A stretch of DNA of 64,000 nucleotides. It comes from an uncultured Fibrobacter sp. (lineage in GTDB: Bacteria; Fibrobacterota; Fibrobacteria; Fibrobacterales; Fibrobacteraceae). A model generated the notes under the pieces. It was given only the letters and a program-made list of their open reading frames with translations. It did no database searches and was not told the DNA's origin. Positions 42,190 through 49,855 of the stretch are shown here, piece after piece. The stretch is taken from assembly GCF_900316465.1 (NCBI RefSeq), contig NZ_ONDD01000006.1, positions 1 through 64,000 of the forward strand. The letters are read 5' to 3'. Both the position numbers and the translations under genes were made by a program. How positions within the stretch are numbered: the first letter of the stretch is position 1; each line of letters begins with the position of its first letter.

Positions 42190-44520
42190 TTAGAATCTTC
42201 CCACAGTAATGCCCGAGTAGAAGCCGGGCCACCAACGAGCCTTATGCTTTTCGCTACCAAAATCGTCGTGGTAGTTGTTCCAAGGCTTGAGCCAAATCTC
42301 GTCCGCATCGCCAATCGTCGCCCAGTTCAGCGAGCCACCCACCGTAAGGCCTAACCCTGGGAACAGCTTATGTACAAAGCCCAAGCGCAGGCGGTGGTGG
42401 TAATTGTAATTGTTTTCACCGCTGAAAGCAACATTTTCGAAGGCATTCAGGAACATGTATTCCAACTCAAAGTGGTTGCCGTACTTGCCGAACTGCGTAC
42501 CGATACCGTAACCGCTTTCGTAGCGGTCTTCAAAGCGTTTGAATCCTTCACCCTTTTCAAAGGGACGAGCCCATTCAAAGGCGGTGTAGAAATAAGCTGT
42601 ACCCAAGTGGAGCGAAAGATCCAGAGCACCCATTTCATTCAAGGATGTAGTTGCAGACCATACGCCGTTACCCACCACGCTAATAAAGCCGACCGGAGTC
42701 TTTTCGCATTCCAAGCATACGTTCACAAAACCCACCTGGCGACCCTTGGACTTGGGAGCCACATTCACATAGCCCACCTGCGTGCCGCCTTCCCAAGCCG
42801 TGGCATTCACAAAGCCCACGCCTACACGGGAATTGACCGCCACGTTCGTAAAGCCCACCTGAACATCGGCGTCCTTAGCGACATCGACAAAGCCCACCTG
42901 CACTTTGGAGCCCATATTTGTGTTCACAAAGCCAACATTAGTCTTGCTGTATTCAGAAGCATTCACAAAACCCAGCTGCAAGTATCGCATGGTATCGAGA
43001 GCGGCGTTCACAAAACCGATCTGCGCACCTTCGGATTTTTCAGACGCCCAGTTGATATAGGATAGCTGCAAACCATCAACGCTTTCGGCATAGTTCACGG
43101 CACCCGAAATCTGCGCGCCGTCAATATTTTCGTTCGCGATATTCAAGATACCTGTTATTTGAATGCCTCGCATATCTTTACTTGCGCTGTTCACAAACAA
43201 GCTCACCTGCGAACCGACCATGTAGTCTTTCGTCTTGGTGGCAAAGAGACCCAATTGCACGCCCTTGCGCGGATCCTTGTCGCGATCGTAAAAACCAAAC
43301 GTTGTGCGGGAAACTCCGTTGCGGTCAAGCGAATCCAGGGAGCATTTTGCCGTATCGCCATTAGCGCAAGAACGTTCGCTCTTGATTTCGCCGCGAAGAG
43401 CCGTCTTTTCGACAGCGACCGCCGTGAACTGCTTTTTGCCGAGACGCGCACGGTTGTTGTCATAAAGCGTGATCGACGCTTCCTTATATTCGGCAGGACG
43501 TTCCAAGCGTACGCTGTACTTGCCGGCAGGGAACCCGAGGCTCATGGCGCGACCAGATTTCTTGTAAAGTTCGGCGACAAGTTCACCCTTTTCGTCGCGA
43601 ATGAACAAGTGACCGTCTACATTCTCGTCCAATTCCAAGCCTGCGCTCGTGCTGCGCAAATCCGTCATCACCACATCCCCGGTGCCCGCCAAGTTCATGT
43701 CGCGGCTGGGGTGCTGGGCGCCACCCATGGTGGCTTCGGTCTTCTGGAGAGTTTCATTGAAGGCGAACTGGTAAGCTTCAGAAAGCGTCACCTTGCCGTC
43801 ACCGCTCGCATCGCCTGCGCCGCGAAGGCCGCTCACCAGCGAATGCGTAAAGAAGGAACCCTTGAGTTTGTCGCTTTCCTGGCTAGATTCATCTTGAGTG
43901 CTGCTGGTGATAAAGGCGTAGCCTTTCATGTCGCTGCTTTTGTCGACCATGAACGCCGGCACAGCGACACCGCCCTTCGCGCGGGTAATAGCACCCGAGC
44001 CGCAAGCGTCAATCACGGCAATCTTCACGTCGGCATTCAAGGCATCCACACGCTTGCGGAATTCTTTCCAGCTATAAATTTCTTCACCGAGGCGCAGTCC
44101 CTTTTCGTCGGCGTGACCGCTGTAATACACCAGCACTTCTTCGCGGGAATTAGCGTCGGCGCCCTTCGCAGACTTTGCAGACTGCAACTTTTTATCAAGA
44201 GATTCCAGCTGGCTCTGCAACGAGGCCACACTCGGTTCCGTCACGCGGTACACATTCTGCTTGGGCACGCCACCCATCTGCGAAAGCACATTCGCAAAGG
44301 CGCGGGCATCGCTTTCGGCATAACGCAGCACCGGGCGGCCCTTACCGCCGTTATTCGCACTCACCGCGAACACGTAACGGTTAATCGCGATCTCGCCGGA
44401 ATTCGCAGCGGCATGGGCATTGCTTGCAGCCGCCAAAATCGCCACCAGGCACACCAGGCAGAAAATGGCAGAGCCCGACAAAAAATCGCAGAATAAAATC
44501 TTACCCAAAATCTTTTTCAT
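42190..44520 (-). CDS. Caspase-like (peptidase C14) protein fused to GFVN-type surface repeats and an outer-membrane barrel-like end
   Basis: The 776-residue protein (start 44520, after AAGGGGGAGAAA) has a long signal or anchor segment (about residues 8-38) and then a caspase-fold domain (about 45-290) with the catalytic dyad visible: His in YYSGHADEKG (H136) and Cys in IDACGSGA (C173). DASGDGKVTLSEA inside it looks like a Ca-binding loop, as in other caspase-family proteins. About ten copies of a 16-20-residue unit of the type G-x-Q-(V/I)-G-F-V-N-x-A follow (about 430-620), like the Leptospira LA_2272 surface repeats. A C-terminal beta-barrel-like region ends SGITVGRF. It is the third gene of an ECF sigma/anti-sigma operon. 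Confidence 0.8.
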   Translation of the reverse strand: MKKILGKILFCDFLSGSAIFCLVCLVAILAAASNAHAAANSGEIAINRYVFAVSANNGGKGRPVLRYAESDARAFANVLSQMGGVPKQNVYRVTEPSVASLQSQLESLDKKLQSAKSAKGADANSREEVLVYYSGHADEKGLRLGEEIYSWKEFRKRVDALNADVKIAVIDACGSGAITRAKGGVAVPAFMVDKSSDMKGYAFITSSTQDESSQESDKLKGSFFTHSLVSGLRGAGDASGDGKVTLSEAYQFAFNETLQKTEATMGGAQHPSRDMNLAGTGDVVMTDLRSTSAGLELDENVDGHLFIRDEKGELVAELYKKSGRAMSLGFPAGKYSVRLERPAEYKEASITLYDNNRARLGKKQFTAVAVEKTALRGEIKSERSCANGDTAKCSLDSLDRNGVSRTTFGFYDRDKDPRKGVQLGLFATKTKDYMVGSQVSLFVNSASKDMRGIQITGILNIANENIDGAQISGAVNYAESVDGLQLSYINWASEKSEGAQIGFVNAALDTMRYLQLGFVNASEYSKTNVGFVNTNMGSKVQVGFVDVAKDADVQVGFTNVAVNSRVGVGFVNATAWEGGTQVGYVNVAPKSKGRQVGFVNVCLECEKTPVGFISVVGNGVWSATTSLNEMGALDLSLHLGTAYFYTAFEWARPFEKGEGFKRFEDRYESGYGIGTQFGKYGNHFELEYMFLNAFENVAFSGENNYNYHHRLRLGFVHKLFPGLGLTVGGSLNWATIGDADEIWLKPWNNYHDDFGSEKHKARWWPGFYSGITVGRF

Positions 44521-44530
44521 TTTCTCCCCC

Positions 44531-45307
44531 TTATTTCCCAACTTTGCGGAGCGTAAACGAAACGTTTTCTACACCAGCCTGCTTCAAGCTCTTGTCAATA
44601 TCGTTGCCGTCAATTTCAAAAGCATTCTGCGACGTGAGCAAGAAGAACTTTTCGAATTTCGGAGCGTTATCAAGCTTGTAGGCAAACGGAAGCGTCGTCA
44701 TTTTGCCGGGTTCCAGCTCAATAGCCTTGTTGCCTTCGCCCATGTGCATGGTAATGGTTCCGTTGCCGTCCATGCTAAAAAGCATGCCGAAGCACTTTTG
44801 CGGAACACGGTAACGCAACTGGATTTCGTCGCCTTCGTGGGCATCGCCCAGGTTCACCATTTGCACGGCACTGTCGCCCGTCTTTTTCCAGACTTCCAAA
44901 GAAGCCTGCATACCCTTGATTCGCGTGCCGTCATCTACATCGGCCATGGCGACTTCCATCGAGGCGACATTGTTGTCGTAAGTCGCCACATCGCGATTCA
45001 ACACAACCACCGAGAAAATACCCAGCGCAATCACCAACGCGGCAGCCACCTTGAGCCACAAAATATTCTGGCCAGCCTTCTCGGCAGAATTCCCGGCGGC
45101 TTCGGCAGCCTCAATGCGTTCTTCAAGATCCGCAAACGGATTTTCCACTAAAAAGCGCTTGCCCTGCAGGCGCATTTCAGCCACGCGGGCGGCAAAGATT
45201 TCGTCGCTCAATTCGCGTTCCTGGAGTTCACGCATTTCTTTTTCGGAGAGTTCCCCGAGCAGATAGCGTTCCAGATTGAAATCGGAAATTTTATTGACAG
45301 ATGTCAT
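44531..45307 (-). CDS. Membrane anti-sigma factor with a periplasmic sensing domain
   Basis: A short helical N-terminus (LERYLLGELSEKEMRELQERELSD, a zinc-free anti-sigma pattern similar to the FecR/RsbW-like small domain) is followed by one membrane span (about residues 82-104, ILWLKVAAALVIALGIFSVVV) and a periplasmic beta-rich domain (GDEIQLRYRVPQKC...SMDGNGTITMHMG). That domain resembles DUF4384, which is often linked to caspase-type proteins. It overlaps the sigma-factor gene by four bases, so it is its natural partner. Together they form a signal path from periplasm to transcription. Family detail uncertain. Confidence 0.75.
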   Translation of the reverse strand: MTSVNKISDFNLERYLLGELSEKEMRELQERELSDEIFAARVAEMRLQGKRFLVENPFADLEERIEAAEAAGNSAEKAGQNILWLKVAAALVIALGIFSVVVLNRDVATYDNNVASMEVAMADVDDGTRIKGMQASLEVWKKTGDSAVQMVNLGDAHEGDEIQLRYRVPQKCFGMLFSMDGNGTITMHMGEGNKAIELEPGKMTTLPFAYKLDNAPKFEKFFLLTSQNAFEIDGNDIDKSLKQAGVENVSFTLRKVGK

Positions 45308-45807
45308 CTTTCAACCTCCAGATTCTTGATCTTGGCTTGCAGGGTACGCAAACGCTTGCGCACGCCACTCACCGAAAGTCCAACAGTTTCAGCAGTTTCT
45401 TCCAGAGTCATGCCGTCTACATAATGCAGCGTCGCAATCGTGCGGGTCGATTCCTGCTCCTTCGAGAAAATCTTTGCCAAAAGGCCCTTGGCCTCATAAC
45501 CGTCATCTTCTTCGGCGCAGGCGATGGTGAGCAAGAGTTCGCTCGAATCACAATCAAGCCCGCGGCGTTTCTTGTCGCGAATACGGTTCAGGCAAAGTCT
45601 GGTTGCCGTATTCCACAACAAACTCGACGGCTGCGAAAGATCCAAGGTGTCCATGCGCTCGTATACACGCAAAAACACATTTTGCACCATGTCTTTGGCT
45701 TCGGCATCGTCCTTGAGCAAAAAGACACAGCGTCTGTAAACCATCGGGGCATATGCCTCGTACAGTTTCGAAAAAGCCATGCGATCAAGGAGATTTTTCC
45801 CGTTCAT
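45304..45807 (-). CDS. ECF-type RNA polymerase sigma factor
   Basis: The protein has the region 2 pattern (LYEAYAPMVYRRCVFLLKDD, AEAKDMVQNVFLRVYERM) and region 4 helix-turn-helix (YVDGMTLEETAETVGLSVSG, VRKRLRTLQAKIKNL) of extracytoplasmic-function sigma factors. It directs RNA polymerase to promoters of its own regulon. At 167 residues the length is normal. The stop overlaps the anti-sigma start. The shared bipartite element ends six bases before the ATG; if used as promoter, transcription begins at or near the ATG and the mRNA may be leaderless. An alternative start at codon 10 (MAFSKLY) has no ribosome site. Confidence 0.92.
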   Translation of the reverse strand: MNGKNLLDRMAFSKLYEAYAPMVYRRCVFLLKDDAEAKDMVQNVFLRVYERMDTLDLSQPSSLLWNTATRLCLNRIRDKKRRGLDCDSSELLLTIACAEEDDGYEAKGLLAKIFSKEQESTRTIATLHYVDGMTLEETAETVGLSVSGVRKRLRTLQAKIKNLEVER

Positions 45808-45813
45808 ACCATT

Positions 45814-45842
45814 GTAACACTAGTGGAAGTTAAAAGTGTCAC
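45814..45842 (-). promoter_or_regulatory. Shared bipartite promoter element before the ECF sigma factor
   Basis: Minus strand GTGACACTTTT, 10 bases, AGTGTTAC. Placement right at the sigma gene, together with three more copies upstream of transport genes, is typical of ECF autoregulation. Confidence 0.72.
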
Positions 45843-45863
45843 CGCAAATTTAAAAAAAAGAAA

Positions 45864-45881
45864 GCCCCGCTTGTGCGGGGC
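45864..45881 (-). terminator. Terminator after the FKBP lipoprotein
   Basis: GCCCCGC (45864-45870) and GCGGGGC (45875-45881) form a perfect 7-bp stem with a TTGT loop. An A-run (plus strand) before it gives the T-run of the minus-strand gene that ends at 45916. Confidence 0.75.
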
Positions 45882-45915
45882 AATATCTGTATAAATATTG
45901 GGCAAACGCCAATTT

Positions 45916-46863
45916 TTACTTTTTGGCAGCGGGTTTTGCAGCTTCGGCAGGCTTTGCTTCTGCCTTTTTCTCTGCAGGCTTGGCTTCCGGCTTCTTTTCA
46001 GCAGCGGGCTTAGCCTCGGCCTTCTTTTCCGCCGGCTTGGCTTCAGCCTTCGCAGGCTCTGCAGCAGGTGCCACAGGCACGGCTGTGCTGTCGATAGCGG
46101 GCACTTCGGCATAAACCTTCAAGAGTTCCACCTCGAACACAAGCATCGCATTCGCCGGAATCATCGGAGGCACGCCCGCTTCGCCATAGGCAAGGGCACT
46201 CGGAATCCAGGCCTTCACCTTGTCGCCTTCCTTCATGACCTGCAGCAAGTCCTGCCAGCCTTCAATCACGGCACTCACCGGGAATTCCAGCGGTTCACCG
46301 CGCTTGACGCTATTGTCGAATTCCGTACCGTCGAGGAGCGCTCCAATATAGTGCACCTGCACCTTGTCGCTCATCTTGGGGCTAATGCCAGCACCGGCCT
46401 TAATCACCTTGTACTGCACGCCCTTCGGAGTCTTCTTGACAGTCGTATCCTTGGCATTTTCGGCAAGGAACTTCGTCTGTTCATCCAACAGCTTCTGGGC
46501 CTGGGCCTTTTCGTCGGATTCCTTCTTCTTCTGCATCTGCAAAAGCAAATCCTGCAAGGCGGATTCCGCGGTAGAATCGGCCATCTGCACCGGGCGGGTA
46601 GAATCTACCTGGTCCTTGATAGCGCCCATGAGCACGTCCATGTTCAGCGGCACGTTCACGTTCGCAATCGCCTTGCCCAAGTCCATACCCAGCGCATAGC
46701 TGTAACGGTCGGTAGGGTTATTCAAATCCGGCAATGCAGACTTGGTATTGGCAGCAGAATCAGTCTGAGCCTCGGGATCCACAGCGGGTTTTTGACCGCC
46801 ACCGCAAGCAACCAGCACCGAACAGAGTGCCAAAGAAGCCGAAAAAACATGATTAATCTTCAT
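45916..46863 (-). CDS. FKBP-type peptidyl-prolyl isomerase lipoprotein
   Basis: The start at 46863 gives a lipoprotein signal (MKINHVFSASLALCSVLVAC, Cys 20). An FkpA/Mip-like dimerisation region (YSYALGMDLGKAIANVN and a long helix, about 40-145) precedes the FKBP domain with YKVIKAGAG, VHYIGALLDGTEFDNSV, VIEGWQDLLQVMKEGDK and ALAYGEAGVPPMIPANA. Such proteins help fold envelope proteins by cis-trans isomerisation of prolyl bonds. The C-terminus ends in a long tail of Lys-Ala-Pro-Glu repeats (AEAKPAEKK), probably unstructured and possibly cell-wall-interacting. An open extension 32 codons upstream is not used. Confidence 0.9.
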   Translation of the reverse strand: MKINHVFSASLALCSVLVACGGGQKPAVDPEAQTDSAANTKSALPDLNNPTDRYSYALGMDLGKAIANVNVPLNMDVLMGAIKDQVDSTRPVQMADSTAESALQDLLLQMQKKKESDEKAQAQKLLDEQTKFLAENAKDTTVKKTPKGVQYKVIKAGAGISPKMSDKVQVHYIGALLDGTEFDNSVKRGEPLEFPVSAVIEGWQDLLQVMKEGDKVKAWIPSALAYGEAGVPPMIPANAMLVFEVELLKVYAEVPAIDSTAVPVAPAAEPAKAEAKPAEKKAEAKPAAEKKPEAKPAEKKAEAKPAEAAKPAAKK

Positions 46864-47096
46864 ATAATTCCTTGATCTATAGCGAGTTACATCGCAAATT
46901 CCAGTGATATACGACACACACAAAAATAGAAAAGGCTTTAAAGAACGCGTCGTGAACACTTTTTAGAACAATCTTTTCGCCCTAAAATGTACAAAATTTT
47001 GACTTTTTAGAAAAAATTTTAAGTGAAAATTGTCGTTTTTAGCAAAATTTAAACACTTTTATCCAAATAGGCAACAACTTTCCTTACACAAATGCC

Positions 47097-47148
47097 GTAA
47101 ACGGGCGTTTACAAAGGGGTTGCTAAAACAGATTTTTGTTACTAAATT
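47097..47148 (+). promoter_or_regulatory. Promoter and inverted repeat before the 73-residue protein gene
   Basis: GTAAAC and GTTTAC (47097-47102, 47107-47112) form an inverted repeat. It is followed by TTGCTA (47120-47125), 17 bases, TAAATT (47143-47148), and then AAGGAAAT before the ATG at 47182. The rest of the 318-base gap back to 46864 is AT-rich with no gene seen. Confidence 0.55.
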
Positions 47149-47181
47149 TACACATAAGAGTGAGAAATATAAGGAAATTGT

Positions 47182-47403
47182 ATGAACTACCGTTTCGAAA
47201 ATTTCATAAATTCGGCCTCCGCTAACAAGCAGGCTTTCGAAAGCTCCATCGAGAGCGTTCGTAGCGAGCTCGATAGCATGGTCAGCTCGAATACCGTTCG
47301 TGCAGTCCCGAGCCCTGCCAAGACTGGTTGGCTTAAGGGTTCGCTTTCCTACCCGTGGGTAATCGTTTGCTCCTTGGTTCCGTCCCTCAAGGACATGTTC
47401 TAA
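47182..47403 (+). CDS. Small protein of unknown function, 73 residues
   Basis: A polar helical N-terminus (NYRFENFINSASANKQAFES) is followed by a Ser/Val-rich middle and a hydrophobic C-terminal segment (SYPWVIVCSLVPSLKDMF). It has its own promoter, a good ribosome site and a strong terminator, and its codon use is like that of well-expressed neighbours, so it is a real gene. I recognise no family. The C-terminal segment might dip into or cross the membrane. Confidence 0.65.
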   Translation: MNYRFENFINSASANKQAFESSIESVRSELDSMVSSNTVRAVPSPAKTGWLKGSLSYPWVIVCSLVPSLKDMF

Positions 47404-47435
47404 GATTTAAGAACCTTACATTTTTCAAATTTTGT

Positions 47436-47460
47436 AGCCTCGCCTTCCGCGGGGCTTTAT
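47436..47460 (+). terminator. Terminator after the 73-residue protein gene
   Basis: AGCCTCGC (47436-47443) pairs with GCGGGGCT (47449-47456) over a CTTCC loop, with one G-U pair, and is followed by a T-rich run. Confidence 0.8.
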
Positions 47461-47550
47461 TTTTTTCTTTGGCGCAAAACTAATGACTAACCCCAGACTC
47501 TTTTCTATCTTTGGGGCAAACAATCGCGCACAATGCGCACCGGAGACCTT

Positions 47551-48390
47551 ATGGCAGCACTCATCCTCGACGGCAAGGCCCTTGCCAAGACCACTGAAGA
47601 AGAACTCAGCGCCCGCGTGGCGCGTCTCAAGGAAAAGACGGGCAAGACCCCGATCCTTGCGACTATCCTCGTTGGCGACGATCCGGCATCGGCCACTTAC
47701 GTGAAGATGAAGGGCAACGCCTGCGCCCGCGTGGGTATGGAAAGCATCCGCGTGGTGCTCCCGAAGAACACCACCACCGAAGAACTCCTCAACAAAATTC
47801 AGGAATTGAACGAGAACCGCGACGTGCACGGCATTCTGCTGCAGCACCCGGTTCCGCGCCACATTGACGAACGCGCCGCTTTCGAAGCCATTGACGCTCG
47901 CAAGGACGTGGACGGCGTGACCTGCCTCGGTTTTGGCCGCATGGCGATGGGCGAACCCGCTTACGGTTGCGCAACGCCCGCAGGCATTATGCGTTTGTTG
48001 AAGGCTTACAACATTCCGCTCAAGGGTAAGCACGCCGTGGTTGTAGGCCGCAGCGCTATTCTTGGCAAGCCCATGGCTCTCATGCTCTTGAATGCAGACT
48101 GCACCGTGACCATTTGCCACAGCAAGACCGAAAACCTGCCCGAATTCGTGAAGCAGGCCGATATCTTGGTCGGTGCGGTCGGCAAGCCGGAATTCATCAA
48201 GAAGGAATGGATCAAGCAGGGCGCTGTCGTGGTCGATGCCGGTTACCATCCGGGTGGCGTTGGCGATATCGAAAAGGGTCTTGACGACGTGGCTTCCGCC
48301 TACACTCCGGTTCCGGGCGGCGTAGGCCCCATGACCATCAACACGCTCATTTACCAGAGCGTGGAATCCGGCGAGAAATACTTAGGATAA
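47551..48390 (+). CDS. folD: Bifunctional methylenetetrahydrofolate dehydrogenase / methenyltetrahydrofolate cyclohydrolase
   Basis: FolD interconverts 5,10-methylene- and 10-formyl-tetrahydrofolate, supplying one-carbon units. The protein (start 47551, MAALILDGKALAKT, set by GGAGA six bases upstream) shows VGDDPASATYVKMKGNAC with the catalytic Lys, GILLQHPVPRHID, DGVTCLGFGRMAMGEP, the NAD(P)-binding VVVGRSAILGKPMALML and the ending VPGGVGPMTINTL. Length 279 is usual. A frame-open extension six codons upstream is unlikely because the ribosome site lies inside it. Confidence 0.95.
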   Translation: MAALILDGKALAKTTEEELSARVARLKEKTGKTPILATILVGDDPASATYVKMKGNACARVGMESIRVVLPKNTTTEELLNKIQELNENRDVHGILLQHPVPRHIDERAAFEAIDARKDVDGVTCLGFGRMAMGEPAYGCATPAGIMRLLKAYNIPLKGKHAVVVGRSAILGKPMALMLLNADCTVTICHSKTENLPEFVKQADILVGAVGKPEFIKKEWIKQGAVVVDAGYHPGGVGDIEKGLDDVASAYTPVPGGVGPMTINTLIYQSVESGEKYLG

Positions 48391-48397
48391 CCCGAGC

Positions 48398-48721
48398 CTA
48401 TCGTCTCGTGCGTTCCAGTTCGACGGCGTCGGTTTCGGCAGAATTGGGCGAAAGCATGCCTTTCATGATGTCGCCTACGAATTCAGCGCCGACACCTATC
48501 AACGTCCCGACGGTAGAATCGTTTGAAATCTTGCGACTGTCCATTTCGACAGTTGCATCTTTTATGGCAGACTTTTCGTTTTCTTTAGGGTCCGCATAGA
48601 CAACCGGGCCTTTCTTGTCGCCAAGATCAATGGAATCGGCAGCCGTCGGCGCCTTCTTTTGCACCAATTGGGCACATGCAATGCCCGCAAGCATAAATAT
48701 GGCCAATCCAAAAAGTTTCAT
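48398..48721 (-). CDS. Small exported protein of unknown function
   Basis: The 107-residue protein has a signal peptide (MKLFGLAIFMLAGIACAQ); the Cys at 16 fits a poor lipobox (GIAC), so either signal peptidase I or II could cleave. The mature part is polar and includes a Gly/Val segment (VGTLIGVGAEFVGDIMKGML). No family recognised. It converges on folD with only eight bases between stops. Confidence 0.6.
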   Translation of the reverse strand: MKLFGLAIFMLAGIACAQLVQKKAPTAADSIDLGDKKGPVVYADPKENEKSAIKDATVEMDSRKISNDSTVGTLIGVGAEFVGDIMKGMLSPNSAETDAVELERTRR

Positions 48722-48778
48722 TTTTGCACCCTTCGGTGCAAAATATAGTAAGACCTCGGCAACGCGAATTACGCGCCC

Positions 48779-49762
48779 CTAGAACTTAGTCAAGAATTCC
48801 TTGGCGTCCATGGACTGCACCAGAGTATCGCCCAAAAGCGCCCGCAGGCGTTCCAAATCAGGGTGGCCTTCGCGTTCGAACACCACCACCTTCTTAAAGC
48901 GATCACGGTGGCGCAACAAGAATTCCAGATTGTTCATGTCGGACTTCGGGAATCCATAGCCCAAGAAGAAAATCTCTTCGGCATTCTTGAGATAGTAATC
49001 GGCCTTACTCCACAACAAATTAAACAGGCTCCCGCGCAAGAAAGATTCCTTGGCATGCGCCATCGGAATGTAAATCGGAGTGTCTTCACGATAAATCGGA
49101 AAACTGCGGTCGCAAGGTTCCACCTGGCACACATTCTTTAAATCAAGCGGATCAGAAGCGCCCTTGACCGGGTACCAGTTCAGCGAGCCATGCAGCTTGA
49201 GCAAATCAATCGAATGAGTCCGCGGAGCACGAACCGCACTGCGGTCAGCAGGGTCAATACGCACGCCGTAATCCACCGCCACATTTGCACTCATCTTAGG
49301 GTCATCGGCAATGATGTTTTCAATCAACGTGTCGTAATTAAAGCTGAGCAGCAAGGTATCGCGTACGCCCTCGCTCGGGCAATTCACACAGCCCGCCAAA
49401 AACTTGCGGAGAATGGCCGCCGACTGGGAATCTACCGCATGGTCATGGCGAATGGCACCCGCAATAAAGCGCAACAGTTCAAAACGCAGGCTCGAATGGT
49501 AAAGGCTCTCGCGCACACCGGGGAAAATCTGTGCCGACAAAATCGACGTCGAAAGCGTTTCGATATTCAGGTATTCCGCCTGGTTATTGCAAAGTTCCAG
49601 AAACCGCCTGCAGTAATCACGCAGGTGCGGGAACTCGTCCGAAATTCCAAAGGGAATCAGTTCGTTCAAGTCACGCAGCGTAGGCATTTGCGGACAAAAC
49701 GACTTGCTGAATCCAGAACCCAGCACAAAAATGCGGCGGTATGTACTCGATGCGATATCCAT
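48779..49762 (-). CDS. SIR2-like (NAD-binding) domain protein
   Basis: The 327-residue protein has the SIR2-like pattern: FVLGSGFSKSF (Gly-rich NAD-binding loop), LLSFNYDTLIE, LLKLHGSLNWYP (the His in the catalytic position) and IFFLGYGFPKSDMNNLEFL at the C-terminus. SIR2-like domains of this type act as NADases in several anti-phage systems and as NAD-dependent enzymes elsewhere. No effector partner lies beside it, so its role is open. The start at 49762 gives a compact domain after AAGGG; 24 extra upstream codons are not conserved-looking. It follows the metE terminator and is probably monocistronic. Confidence 0.75.
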   Translation of the reverse strand: MDIASSTYRRIFVLGSGFSKSFCPQMPTLRDLNELIPFGISDEFPHLRDYCRRFLELCNNQAEYLNIETLSTSILSAQIFPGVRESLYHSSLRFELLRFIAGAIRHDHAVDSQSAAILRKFLAGCVNCPSEGVRDTLLLSFNYDTLIENIIADDPKMSANVAVDYGVRIDPADRSAVRAPRTHSIDLLKLHGSLNWYPVKGASDPLDLKNVCQVEPCDRSFPIYREDTPIYIPMAHAKESFLRGSLFNLLWSKADYYLKNAEEIFFLGYGFPKSDMNNLEFLLRHRDRFKKVVVFEREGHPDLERLRALLGDTLVQSMDAKEFLTKF

Positions 49763-49798
49763 ACCCTTAATGTATAATAATTTCAGCGGAAGTGCAAT

Positions 49799-49828
49799 AA
49801 AAAACGCCTCACGCCAAAACGTGAGACG
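49799..49828 (-). terminator. Terminator after metE
   Basis: CTCACG (49808-49813) and CGTGAG (49820-49825), extended by two outer pairs across a mismatch, form a hairpin. Six A at 49799-49804 are the T-run for minus-strand metE, whose stop is at 49856. Confidence 0.7.
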
Positions 49829-49855
49829 CATCAATCCAGAAATGTTCCTTACGGC

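Noticed and set aside
43159..44496. A 445-codon plus-strand frame across the caspase gene
   Set aside because: Antisense to the caspase-repeat protein; no domain pattern. The plus-strand frame 42370-43065 has the same cause.
46951..46970. GTGAACACTTTTT as an element copy for the small protein gene
   Set aside because: It has an inserted base in the upstream half and no GTGTT half downstream.
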